Shown piece after piece: positions 23,785-31,402 of a stretch of 33,924 bases of DNA. The stretch covers positions 1 through 33,924 of the forward strand of contig JAIBAH010000041.1 of the NCBI GenBank assembly GCA_019695295.1. Reading direction: 5' to 3'. The notes below the pieces were generated by a model. It made no database searches. It worked only from the letters and a program-made list of their open reading frames with translations, and was not told the origin of the DNA. Source of the DNA: Bacteroidia bacterium (GTDB lineage: Bacteria > Bacteroidota > Bacteroidia > J057). The stretch's first letter is position 1; every line of letters begins with the position of its first letter. Position numbers and translations under genes: made by a program.

Positions 23785-23988
23785 TGTACAAAAGTGTAGA
23801 CATAGTCCTATTTTGCTATCACGTAGGGATAAAATGTCGGTAGAAAAGCGAAAAACCCCACACCAAAAGGCCATTTTTTCGTGCTTTGCACGAAAAAATG
23901 GATAAAATGTGGGGGTATTCTCTCTGTTGTCTACCAACATTAAGTGCCTATGGCACAAGCAAAAATAAAACGTCTCCACTTTAGAACG
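23785..23988. repeat. Long imperfect inverted repeat, MITE-like element
   Basis: About 204 bases that fold back on themselves almost end to end. The centre is a perfect 14-bp stem with a TTT loop (23871-23884 with 23888-23901, CCATTTTTTCGTGC). Moving outward: CCCCACA/TGTGGGG (23856-23862, 23908-23914), ATGTCGGTAGA/TCTACCAACAT (23834-23844, 23930-23940, 10 of 11), AAAGTGTAGAC/GTCTCCACTTT (23791-23801, 23972-23982, 10 of 11), with weaker pairing to the tips. The right arm also has its own hairpin GTGCCTATGGCAC. No transposase is encoded. This is the shape of a miniature inverted-repeat element or a large structured RNA. Confidence 0.75.
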
Positions 23989-24119
23989 TAACCAAATTTT
24001 TTATAGTACACGAATATTTTATGTTTTTGCACGAAAAAATATTTTTTTATACTTTTTTTAAGAAAAATTCTATTTGTGTCGTATATAGTTTTAATAAAAC
24101 CAAATAATTAAAAAAAATT

Positions 24120-24527
24120 ATGACGAGGATTATCATTATTGTTTTACTATCAATGACTACCATGTCAATTTATGGTCAAGCTACAAAAAAAGGAGTAAGT
24201 GTTGAAGACGCAGATCCTAATGACCCAAGGGTACAAGAGATGATTAAGAGACAGCAACTGATTCAAATTGATGAAAGAGATTGTGGGGAATTTCATTTAG
24301 GCACAATTCTGTTTTTAAATAAACAAAAAAAAGATATTGTGTTTGAGTTAGTAGATATTAAAGGGAAAAAAGTTTGTGATGTAGCTATTGGAAAGGGAAA
24401 GTCAACCTATGTCAATAATATTGAAATAGGTGAGTACTTTTACAAAGACCCAAAATCTAAAAAAGCAAAGAAAAAAAATGTGGTTAATGTAGTGGAATGT
24501 AAATTAAAAGGTGTCGTATTAGATTAG
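24120..24527 (+). CDS. Small exported protein, unknown
   Basis: A 135-residue protein with a signal peptide (residues 1-20, ending MSIYGQ). The mature part is charged and beta-rich: VQEMIKRQQLIQIDERDCGE, LGTILFLNKQKKDIVFELVD, KKVCDVAIGKGKSTYVNNI, EIGEYFYKDPKSKKAKKKNVV. Three cysteines. The last third resembles the strand order of a sorting-type domain (LVDIKGKKV, ...IEIGEYFYK), but the resemblance is weak and no family can be named. Codon use is A+T-rich. It follows the MITE-like repeat and is not in an operon. Confidence 0.65.
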   Translation: MTRIIIIVLLSMTTMSIYGQATKKGVSVEDADPNDPRVQEMIKRQQLIQIDERDCGEFHLGTILFLNKQKKDIVFELVDIKGKKVCDVAIGKGKSTYVNNIEIGEYFYKDPKSKKAKKKNVVNVVECKLKGVVLD

Positions 24528-24625
24528 TTTTGAAAAATATAAACTTTCCCCTGATAGATTGGTAATCTCATTTTCTGCTTGAATTGTGCATTAAAATAGC
24601 ACTAAAGTATTAGAATGATTTTAAT

Positions 24626-24674
24626 AAATCCGGTATGTTTTTCTAACCCTGTGAAAGAAAATTGTACCGGATTT
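24626..24674 (+). terminator. Hairpin after the 24.1-kb gene
   Basis: AAATCCGGTA (24626-24635) and TACCGGATTT (24665-24674) are perfect 10-bp arms with a further inner TTTCT/AGAAA pairing, followed by TCTTTG. It lies about 100 bases after the stop codon. Long for a terminator, but plausible. Confidence 0.55.
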
Positions 24675-24869
24675 TCTTTGTTTATCGCATCTGCCTTCAC
24701 CAAAAAATTAAGGTTTAGGCTGGCTCGAAGATAAGTTAACTATTGAAAAGCATAATTTAATCCTAATTTGTACCTTTTTTTTAAAATATTTTAATTTTTT
24801 TGTGAAAAAAGTAGCAAAATGAATCTTAATACTGTAAATTTGCACCGTTTATATCAATATTCACTAATT

Positions 24870-24902
24870 ATTAGAAATTTATTAGAAATTTATTAGATTT
24901 TT
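24870..24902. repeat. 11-bp tandem repeat, three units
   Basis: ATTAGAAATTT at 24870-24880 and 24881-24891, then ATTAGATTTTT at 24892-24902. The period is about one helical turn, and it lies between two -7 elements upstream of the Thr-rich lipoprotein gene. Confidence 0.75.
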
Positions 24903-25006
24903 TACAACCTTTCTAATTTTTGTCCGTATATTTGTATAATTAATTATTGTAATTAAAAAATCGTAAATCAATTCTTAAAACTAAACATTAAAAACAATCA
25001 AAGTAA

Positions 25007-25522
25007 ATGAAAAAGTTAAATTTCTTATTCGCACTTATGTTGGTTATCGCTGTTTCTTTAATGACTGCTTGTGGCGGTAAAAATAACGAAGCAGAAGAGC
25101 AACAAAGAATTCAGGATTCTATCGCTAAAGCAGAAAGAGCTGCTTTCGTAGCTGACTCTGCATTGAAAGCGGGAAATGCAAAAAGGGTTGCCGACTCTCT
25201 TGAAGCTGTCGTTAAGGCTGACCGTGATAAATTCGTTGCTGACTCTATCGCTGCTGCTAAAAAAGGTAAAAAAGTGAAGCCTTACGTGAAAAAAACGCCT
25301 GTAGCTCCTGTAAAGACTACTACAACACCTCCCGCTACTACTACCGCTCCAGTTACTACTACTCAGACTACTACAACAGTAACAACTACCACTACAACAA
25401 AATCTACATCAACAGGAGCAGTTAAAAAAGGTGAAACTACTGGTGATGGAAAAACTGGTGGAGCAGTCAAAAAAGGTGAAACTACTGGTGATGGAAAAAC
25501 TGGTGGAGCAACCAAAAAATAA
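25007..25522 (+). CDS. Thr-rich repeat lipoprotein
   Basis: A 171-residue lipoprotein precursor with lipobox LMTAC (Cys22). The mature chain has three zones. First comes an Ala/Glu/Lys/Asp helix (about 28-90) with a repeated word, FVADSALKAG, RVADSLEAVVKADRDK, FVADSIAAAKKG, probably a coiled coil. Next is a Lys/Pro/Thr linker with long runs of Thr (about 96-135). Last are two exact 15-residue repeats, GAVKKGETTGDGKTG, and a partial third. It looks like a spacer or stalk anchored in a membrane, perhaps contacting peptidoglycan like a Lpp-type helix; this is inference. Codon use has the strong bias of a highly expressed gene, and it has a long regulated leader and a strong terminator. Confidence 0.85.
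   Translation: MKKLNFLFALMLVIAVSLMTACGGKNNEAEEQQRIQDSIAKAERAAFVADSALKAGNAKRVADSLEAVVKADRDKFVADSIAAAKKGKKVKPYVKKTPVAPVKTTTTPPATTTAPVTTTQTTTTVTTTTTTKSTSTGAVKKGETTGDGKTGGAVKKGETTGDGKTGGATKK
25415..25519 (+). repeat. 45-bp in-frame tandem repeat
   Basis: Two 45-bp units (25415-25459, 25460-25504) differ at a single base and are followed by a 15-bp partial unit. Near-identity at the DNA level suggests recent duplication or slippage. Confidence 0.9.
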
Positions 25523-25540
25523 TATTTTCATTTTCTAATG

Positions 25541-25571
25541 AAAAAGCAAGCCCAAAAGGCTTGCTTTTTTT
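25541..25571 (+). terminator. Terminator of Thr-rich lipoprotein gene
   Basis: GCAAGCC and GGCTTGC form a 7-bp stem, extended by A/T pairs, followed by seven T. Confidence 0.92.
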
Positions 25572-25587
25572 ATTTAATAAAATTTTA

Positions 25588-25619
25588 TTTGGATATTGTT
25601 TAGATTCATTCTAAATTGG
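25588..25619 (+). promoter_or_regulatory. feoA promoter with overlapping palindromic operator
   Basis: TTTG (25588-25591), 20 bases, TAAATTGG (25612-25619, one mismatch). Inside the spacer and overlapping the -7 element lies TTTAGA-N5-TCTAAA (25599-25615), a perfect 6-bp dyad of the size and shape of DtxR/MntR-family sites (TTTAGG-N5-CCTAAA type). A bound repressor would block this promoter. The start codon is 18 bases downstream. Confidence 0.6.
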
Positions 25620-25637
25620 CGCACTATTTCAATCTGT

Positions 25638-25865
25638 ATGAATACCAGAAAATTATCGGAGTTAAAAATCGGTGATACTGCCACGATTTCTTCTATCGAA
25701 ACCGCTGAAATGCAGGTGGCACTCATGAATCTGGGGGTACTCGAAGGAGATAAATGTAAACTGACAGATATCGCCCCCCTCGGTGACCCGATTGCTGTGC
25801 TTGTAAACGGAACGAAGGTTTCCCTCAGAAAAAAAGACGCCGAAAAAGTATGGGTCAAAACCTGA
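25638..25865 (+). CDS. feoA: Ferrous iron transport protein A
   Basis: A 75-residue cytoplasmic SH3-like protein that assists FeoB in Fe(II) uptake. The start is taken at MNTRKLSELKIGDTATI, the normal family opening; the frame runs open 14 codons further upstream, but that part overlaps the promoter. Visible family features are LSELKIGDTATI, the glycine after a leucine in MNLGVLEGDKCKLTD, APLGDPIAVLVNGTKVSLRKKDAEKV. FeoB follows after 165 bases, a wider gap than usual. The promoter carries a metal-regulator-like palindrome, which fits iron control. Confidence 0.92.
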   Translation: MNTRKLSELKIGDTATISSIETAEMQVALMNLGVLEGDKCKLTDIAPLGDPIAVLVNGTKVSLRKKDAEKVWVKT

Positions 25866-26030
25866 AAATACGCATATTCTTGAAACATTCTTTTTATATT
25901 TTGGTTTACAAAACGAAGTAATGGTTTACTCTTTTTAGTGAAAGCTTTTCTCTAAAATAAAGAAAAAAGAAGCAGCACGAAAAGTTAACGTATTCAAAAA
26001 AGATGAATCAAACGGATAGATAATTATTGC

Positions 26031-28121
26031 ATGAAAATAGCGTTGGTCGGTAATCCAAATTGTGGGAAATCTTCTTTATTCAATGTCCTTACGGGCCTGA
26101 ATCAAAAAGTAGGGAATTATCCCGGCGTTACGGTTGACCGTAAGTCCGGTGAAATGAACAAAGGCACAAATTATGCATCCGTTATTATTGATTTACCCGG
26201 AATCTATTCCCTCTATCCCGCATCTGAAGATGAGCAGATTGCCTGCGATATCATCAGAAATCCCAAACACGAAGATCATGCGGATGTTTGGGTGGTGGTG
26301 GCGGACGCAACTCAACTGAGAAGAAGTCTTTTGCTTTGCACCCAAATGATTGATATGCAGCTTCCGGTGGTGCTCGCTGTCAATATGATGGATTTGATTG
26401 AGAATCCGGATCAGTATTTTAATTTTCAAAAACTATCCGCTAAACTCGATATTCCGGTAGTGCCGATTTCTGCCCGCACCAAAAAGGGAATTGATACCCT
26501 TAAAAGTGTGTTGAGTAAGGCTATTACTCCTTCCCGTACCCGTATCCTCAAAATTCCGGAAGGATTACAGCCTGTCATTGCTCAGTCTAAGGTTCTGATG
26601 AATACTGAAAAGGAATATCCTGCTTATCAGGCCCTGATTACTCCCGATGATTTTCTCTATTTGCCGGAAGAAACCCGTGAAAAAATAAAAGCCCTTTCTC
26701 CGTTAATGGCTTCCAAGGAGCTGGTTGCCAACGAAATGCTGGTGAGATACGACCGGATAGATTTGTTTCTGGAAGACTCCCTCAGAACCGTAACGACTCA
26801 GGCCGAAAAAAGAACCCTGATACTGGATAAAATCCTGTTACATCCTTTGTGGGGATATTTTATTTTCCTGGGTATTCTCTTTCTGATTTTTCAGATGCTT
26901 TTCTCGGTAGCGGAGTTCCCCATGAATTTCATAGAAATGGTTTTTGGAAAAGCCGGCGAAGCGATTGGAAAGATTCTTCCGGAAGGCTCCATGTTTTCGC
27001 ACTTTATTACCGACGGAGTATTGGCAGGGATTGCAGGCATTGTGGTATTTGTCCCTCAGATTGCATTTTTATTTTTATTTATATCCGTACTGGAAGAAAC
27101 CGGCTATATGTCAAGAGTGGTATTTCTGATGGACAGAATCATGCGGCCCTTTGGATTCAGCGGGAGGTCGGTTATTCCCCTTATCGGAGGAATGGCCTGC
27201 GCAGTACCTTCTATCATGATGGCCCGCACGATTCCCAACCCCAAAGAAAGGCTTATTACGATTTTGGTTACCCCTTTGATGAGCTGCTCCGCCAGACTTC
27301 CGGTGTATGTACTTCTCACAGCCCTGTTTGTGCCCGATATCAAAGTGCTTGGAGGAATTGGGAACCTCAAGGGTGTCGTTATGCTTGGGCTTTACATCAT
27401 GGGATTTGTCATGGCGCTGCTTGTGGCTTTTGTCCTGAAAAAAATGATGAAATATCAGTCTGACGGCATATTCGTATCAGAAATGCCTTTGTACAGAAAG
27501 CCCCGCTGGCAAAATGTAGGAATTACCATCTGGAAAAAAACCAGAACTTTTCTGATAGAAACCGGTAAAATCATTCTGGTAATCTCTGTCGTTTTATGGG
27601 GGTTAAAATCCTTTGCGCCGGGAAATCAGTTTGAAAAAATCCATCAGAAATACGAGCAGCTTGCCCAAAATCCGGCAAACAATCCGGACTCTCTCGAAAT
27701 GGAAAAATCCTCTGAATTGCTCAAAGCTTCCTATGCCGGAGTCATTGGTAAAAGTATGGAACCCCTCATCCGCCCGCTCGGATATGACTGGAAAATCGGC
27801 ATTGCTTTACTTACTTCTTTTGCGGCAAGGGAAGTATTTACAGGTACGATGGGAATGATATACGGCATGAGTGAGTCGGTAGAAGTAGAGGACGACGAAC
27901 AGCGAAAAACCCTGACAGAAAGAATTTCAAAAGAATATCCTCCTGCTGTGGCGTTTTCCCTGCTGATTTTTTATGCTTTTGCCATGCAGTGTATGAGTAC
28001 GCTTGCCGTTACCAAAAGAGAAACCGGCTCATGGAGCTGGACAATATTTATGCTGGTGTATCTTACCGTCTTGGCTTATGGTGCAGCCTTTATTGCTTAC
28101 AGAGTGGCGCTGATGATTTGA
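26031..28121 (+). CDS. feoB: Ferrous iron transporter FeoB
   Basis: A 696-residue inner-membrane Fe(II) transporter with an N-terminal G domain. G motifs: GNPNCGKSS (7-15), NYPGVTVDRKSG (switch I/G2), DLPG (54-57), NMMD (118-121) and SART (147-150). A GDI-type helical region (about 165-265) precedes two Gate-type membrane halves. The first Gate half shows GGMACAVPSIMMART and SCSARLPVYVLL, the second FAAREVFTGTMGMIYG and QCMSTLAVTKRETGSW. Length is typical. It lacks a C-terminal FeoC-like tail. Expressed with feoA or from its own weak promoter in the 165-base gap, which holds two GGTTTAC words but no clear -7 element. Confidence 0.96.
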   Translation: MKIALVGNPNCGKSSLFNVLTGLNQKVGNYPGVTVDRKSGEMNKGTNYASVIIDLPGIYSLYPASEDEQIACDIIRNPKHEDHADVWVVVADATQLRRSLLLCTQMIDMQLPVVLAVNMMDLIENPDQYFNFQKLSAKLDIPVVPISARTKKGIDTLKSVLSKAITPSRTRILKIPEGLQPVIAQSKVLMNTEKEYPAYQALITPDDFLYLPEETREKIKALSPLMASKELVANEMLVRYDRIDLFLEDSLRTVTTQAEKRTLILDKILLHPLWGYFIFLGILFLIFQMLFSVAEFPMNFIEMVFGKAGEAIGKILPEGSMFSHFITDGVLAGIAGIVVFVPQIAFLFLFISVLEETGYMSRVVFLMDRIMRPFGFSGRSVIPLIGGMACAVPSIMMARTIPNPKERLITILVTPLMSCSARLPVYVLLTALFVPDIKVLGGIGNLKGVVMLGLYIMGFVMALLVAFVLKKMMKYQSDGIFVSEMPLYRKPRWQNVGITIWKKTRTFLIETGKIILVISVVLWGLKSFAPGNQFEKIHQKYEQLAQNPANNPDSLEMEKSSELLKASYAGVIGKSMEPLIRPLGYDWKIGIALLTSFAAREVFTGTMGMIYGMSESVEVEDDEQRKTLTERISKEYPPAVAFSLLIFYAFAMQCMSTLAVTKRETGSWSWTIFMLVYLTVLAYGAAFIAYRVALMI

Positions 28122-28244
28122 TTTTGTCATTCTGTCCGTATTTAATGACAAATTGTTCCCAATCCGGCGATTTGCATATTATTTGCTTTGTTTTCCTTTA
28201 TCTTATTTATTCAAATCCAATAAAAAAATATAGCTTTCATTTGT

Positions 28245-30068
28245 ATGACTACAGAACCGCTACAAAAAGAACAGGGCAGTATCTCGGTGAATACCGAAAA
28301 TATTTTCCCGATTATCAAACGCTCTCTTTACTCTGACCATGAGATTTTCTTACGAGAGCTTATTTCCAATGCACTGGATGCTACTCAAAAGCTGACCTAC
28401 CTTTCCTCCAAAGGAGAGTTTGAAGGAGAACTGGGAGACCTCACAATCCGGGTTTCCATAGACAAAGAGGCAAAAACTATTACCGTTTCAGACAATGGAC
28501 TCGGAATGACGGGAGAGGAAGTACGTCAGTACATCAATCAGGTAGCTTTTTCGGGTGCTGAGGAGTTTGTCAAAAAATACAGCGAAGCCAAAGACGCCAA
28601 AGAAATTATCGGAAGGTTCGGTTTGGGATTTTATTCCGCTTTTATGGTTTCTTCTGAAGTGGAAATTCAGACTTTGTCTTTCAGAGAAGAGGCTCAGCCT
28701 GTACATTGGACCTGTGACGGCAGCACTTCCTATACGCTGGACGCGGGCAGCAGAACGGAAAGAGGAACCAGTATAATTCTTCATATTGACGGAGATTCTG
28801 AAGAGTTTCTGGATAGTTTCAGACTAAAAAACATCCTTTCCAAATACTTTAAATTTGTAGCTTTCCCCGTAGCGCTGGAAGACGAAGTCATCAATCCGGT
28901 GCCGCCTTTATGGAAAAAAACGCCTTCAGGATTAGAAGACAAGGATTATCTGGAATTTTACAAAACGCTTTATCCTTTTGGAGAAGACCCGTTATTCTGG
29001 ATTCATCTCAATATCGATCATCCTTTTAACCTGACCGGGATTTTATATTTCCCCAAAATCAAAAAGGAAATTGACCCGAACCGTAACCGTATTCACCTGT
29101 ACAGCCGTCAGGTATTCATTACCGATGAGGTAAAAGACATCGTTCCCGAGTATTTAATGCTGTTGCAGGGAGTGATAGATTCGCCGGATATTCCCCTGAA
29201 TGTATCCCGTTCTTATCTGCAAAGTGATTCTAACGTTAAGAAAATCTCAGGGTATATTACCCGTAAGGTTGCCGATAAATTATCCGAAATTTTTAAGGAA
29301 GACAGAGCAAAATTTGAAGAAAAATGGGAAGATATTTCTCTCTTCATCAAATACGGAATGATTACCGATGAGAAATTTAATGAAAAAGCCGAAAAATTCC
29401 TCCTCCTGAAATCCACCTCCGGTAAATACTATACAATGGACGAATTCCGGGATTTTACCGCTCACGCTCAGACCGACAAGGAAGAAAACTTCGTGGTTTT
29501 ATATACGAATGATGAACATAAACAGGATTTATATATCAAAACCGCCAATGACAAAGGATACGAAGTAGTAATCATGGACGGATTCCTCGACAGTCACCTC
29601 ATCGGACATCTCGAACGCAAAATGGAGAAAACCCGCTGGGCAAGGATAGATTCTGATACGATTGATAAACTCATCCCGAAATCAGATGACGAGGATAAAT
29701 CCACGCATCTGAATGAAGAGCAGCAAAACTCCCTCAAATCGTTATTCCAGAAGGTGATTCCCAATGAACTCTATAAGTACGAAACCCGGGAAATGGGCGA
29801 AAATCAATTGCCGGTGGTCATTATCCGCAATGAATTTATGCGCAGAATGCAGGAAATGAATGCCACAGGCGGAATGGGTGGGTTTAATTTTCCGGAAAAT
29901 CTGGAGGTTATGCTCAATACAAGTCATGCCTCGATTCAGAAACTGCTCGAAACTCAGGACGAAACACTGGCTCAGGAGCTGATGGATCTGGCTTTGCTTA
30001 CGCAGGACTTACTCAAAGGCAAAGACCTGACCGCTTTCATTCAACGCACCGTAGGATTATTACGATAA
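28245..30068 (+). CDS. htpG: Molecular chaperone HtpG (Hsp90)
   Basis: ATP-dependent Hsp90-type chaperone of the cytoplasm, 607 residues. The GHKL ATP-binding domain shows ELISNALDATQKL (N-box), VSDNGLGMTGEEV (G1), IIGRFGLGFYSAF (G2) and GTSIILH. The middle domain follows (PPLWKKTPSGLEDKDYLEFYK, then FNLTGILYFP, IHLYSRQVFITDEVKDIVPEY, DSPDIPLNVSRSYLQ), with the catalytic Arg loop in the last of these. The C-terminal dimerisation domain is shorter and lacks the eukaryotic MEEVD tail, as expected for bacteria. The upstream sequence has only a weak -7 (TAGCTTTC at 28231-28238). A strong terminator follows. Confidence 0.97.
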   Translation: MTTEPLQKEQGSISVNTENIFPIIKRSLYSDHEIFLRELISNALDATQKLTYLSSKGEFEGELGDLTIRVSIDKEAKTITVSDNGLGMTGEEVRQYINQVAFSGAEEFVKKYSEAKDAKEIIGRFGLGFYSAFMVSSEVEIQTLSFREEAQPVHWTCDGSTSYTLDAGSRTERGTSIILHIDGDSEEFLDSFRLKNILSKYFKFVAFPVALEDEVINPVPPLWKKTPSGLEDKDYLEFYKTLYPFGEDPLFWIHLNIDHPFNLTGILYFPKIKKEIDPNRNRIHLYSRQVFITDEVKDIVPEYLMLLQGVIDSPDIPLNVSRSYLQSDSNVKKISGYITRKVADKLSEIFKEDRAKFEEKWEDISLFIKYGMITDEKFNEKAEKFLLLKSTSGKYYTMDEFRDFTAHAQTDKEENFVVLYTNDEHKQDLYIKTANDKGYEVVIMDGFLDSHLIGHLERKMEKTRWARIDSDTIDKLIPKSDDEDKSTHLNEEQQNSLKSLFQKVIPNELYKYETREMGENQLPVVIIRNEFMRRMQEMNATGGMGGFNFPENLEVMLNTSHASIQKLLETQDETLAQELMDLALLTQDLLKGKDLTAFIQRTVGLLR

Positions 30069-30084
30069 TCTGACTTCGAAATAC

Positions 30085-30118
30085 TAAAAATGCAGGTTCC
30101 CGGGAGCCTGCATTTTTT
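30085..30118 (+). terminator. htpG terminator
   Basis: ATGCAGG and CCTGCAT around an inner TCCCGGGA palindrome, followed by a run of T. A's before the stem give it some activity on the minus strand too. Confidence 0.9.
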
Positions 30119-30140
30119 TATTGAGCGGGATTTATATAAA

Positions 30141-30180
30141 TCAAAAAACGCAAAACATCCGGTTAAAGACATTTTGCGTT
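30141..30180 (-). terminator. tRNA-Met terminator
   Basis: On the minus strand AACGCAAAA and TTTTGCGTT (30172-30180 and 30147-30155) pair perfectly over 9 bp, followed by a T run just downstream of the tRNA 3' end. Confidence 0.8.
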
Positions 30181-30186
30181 AATTTT

Positions 30187-30263
30187 TGGTGGCGCAAGAG
30201 GGAATCGAACCCTCGACCTTAGGGTTATGAATCCTACGCTCTAACCGACTGAGCTACCGCGCC
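30187..30263 (-). tRNA. tRNA-Met (CAT), elongator type
   Basis: A 74-base cloverleaf plus an encoded 3' CCA (77 bases in all). The acceptor stem GGCGCGG (30257-30263) pairs with TTGCGCC (30191-30197), with two G-U pairs. The D arm is AGCTCAGTCGGTTAGAGC, the anticodon loop is TTCATAA with a TAGGA/CCCTA stem that has an A-C mismatch at the loop end, the T arm is GAGGGTTCGATTCCCTC, and the discriminator base is A. A paired 1-72 position argues against initiator tRNA. A tRNA-Ile whose CAT anticodon is modified to read ATA is the alternative, but the stems look like elongator Met. Confidence 0.93.
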
Positions 30264-30290
30264 ATCCTGCTAGTCGGAAATTTTGTGGTG

Positions 30291-30321
30291 CAAAGGTACG
30301 GTGATTTTCTGTAATTGCAAA
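30291..30321 (-). promoter_or_regulatory. tRNA-Met promoter, perfect consensus
   Basis: On the minus strand: TTTG (30318-30321), 19 bases, TACCTTTG (30291-30298), continuing GCACC. Identical -7 and extension to the pckA promoter, 27 bases before the tRNA. Confidence 0.85.
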
Positions 30322-30499
30322 AAAATAATGTGTTTTTTTTTCATAAGTTACCCATTTTTCCGGAATAATTCAGTTCTCTCTGGTTATCATAAAAAAGTGG
30401 TTTATTTTAATATTTTGATAATCAGTTTTTTGTGGTTGTTGTTTAAATGATTGGAAAGCAGTTTTCCTTTCCTGATTTTATATAAGTCAGGAAAAATCT

Positions 30500-30507
30500 T
30501 AACTTTG
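30500..30507 (+). promoter_or_regulatory. -7 element of glycosyltransferase gene
   Basis: TAACTTTG, exact TAnnTTTG, 21 bases before the ATG at 30529. It rules against the earlier in-frame ATG at 30451 if it is the promoter used. Confidence 0.5.
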
Positions 30508-30528
30508 TCAAAAATTTGGACAGGAAAT

Positions 30529-31296
30529 ATGGTAAAAGGCAAAAAAGTAGTGGTTGTAATGCCTGCTTATAATGCAGAAAAGACGCTCGAAACCACTTAC
30601 AGGGAAATTCCCTTTGATATTGTGGATGAAGTAGTACTGGTAGATGACAGAAGCCGGGATAATACGGTGGAGAAAGCCAAATCTCTGGGAATCAATCATG
30701 TAATTTCACATCCGGTAAACCGGGGTTACGGCGGAAATCAAAAAACCTGCTATAAAACCGCACTGGGAATCGGGGGCGATATCGTTGTAATGCTGCATCC
30801 TGACTATCAATATACTCCTTTGTTGCTTGAGGCAATGATTTATCCGATTGCACACGGTTTATTTCCCGTGATGCTGGGTTCCCGTATTCTGGGCAAAGGA
30901 GCACTCCGGGGAGGAATGCCGCTTTATAAATACATCGCAAACCGTGCCCTTACTTTTTTTCAGAATCTGATGATGGGACAAAAACTTGCGGAGTATCATA
31001 CCGGCTACCGGGCTTTTTCCCGGGAAATCCTGACCACATTACCGCTTGAAGAAAACAATGACGATTTTGTATTTGACAATGAAATGCTGGGACAGATTGC
31101 CTATGCCGGATTTGAAATCGGGGAAGTAACCTGCCCGACCAAATACTTTGAGGAAGCGTCTTCCATCAATTTCCGGAGAAGCGTGAAATACGGGCTGGGA
31201 GTACTCAGGGTTTCCTTGCTTTTTCCCCTGAACAAATGGGGAATTCTCAGGTCCCGGATTTACAATATGAAAGACGGCAGCAAACTTTCTTCCTGA
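30529..31296 (+). CDS. Family 2 glycosyltransferase
   Basis: A 255-residue GT2 (GT-A fold) glycosyltransferase of the dolichol-phosphate-mannose-synthase-like group. N-terminal blocks VVVVMPAYNAEKTLETTY and DEVVLVDDRSRDNTVEKA bind the nucleotide sugar. VVMLHPDYQY takes the place of the DxD metal site (Asp in HPDYQ), and GGNQKTCYKTALG and TGYRAFSREILTTL follow. No membrane segment, so it works at the inner face of the membrane. The start is chosen at MVKGKKVVVV because the -7 element lies just before it and the longer frame (from 30451) adds unconserved residues. The acceptor is unknown. It is transcribed alone, about 100 bases before sbcC. Confidence 0.9.
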   Translation: MVKGKKVVVVMPAYNAEKTLETTYREIPFDIVDEVVLVDDRSRDNTVEKAKSLGINHVISHPVNRGYGGNQKTCYKTALGIGGDIVVMLHPDYQYTPLLLEAMIYPIAHGLFPVMLGSRILGKGALRGGMPLYKYIANRALTFFQNLMMGQKLAEYHTGYRAFSREILTTLPLEENNDDFVFDNEMLGQIAYAGFEIGEVTCPTKYFEEASSINFRRSVKYGLGVLRVSLLFPLNKWGILRSRIYNMKDGSKLSS

Positions 31297-31402
31297 TACT
31301 GATTACTTTCTTTTTTTGTTTTTCCGGATTTTTGAAAAAAAATTTGGCGGGATATTTTGTTTTATGTAAATTAGCTGAAAATTTCATTCTGTCTGAAATA
31401 TT

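Larger units (their letters stand above)
24528..25006. other. Long spacer with tandem -7 elements and 11-bp repeats
   Basis: No gene. It holds the hairpin at 24626-24674, two exact TAnnTTTG matches (TAAATTTG at 24835-24842, followed by GCACC, and TATATTTG at 24927-24934) and, between them, three tandem 11-bp units of ATTAGAAATTT type (24870-24902, last unit diverged). The downstream element would give a ~70-base leader to the lipoprotein gene at 25007. Confidence 0.55.

Noticed and set aside
23764-23979. Minus-strand 71-codon frame
   Set aside because: It spans almost exactly the long inverted repeat; the open frame is explained by that structure and resembles no known protein.
28231-28238. 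htpG -7 element TAGCTTTC
   Set aside because: The last base mismatches the consensus and there is no TTTG at the right distance, so it is not listed as a promoter.
30187-30263. Initiator tRNA or tRNA-Ile(CAT) for the CAT-anticodon tRNA
   Set aside because: Position 1-72 is a G-C pair, unlike initiator tRNA, and the arms resemble elongator Met; the Ile option is less likely but cannot be fully excluded.
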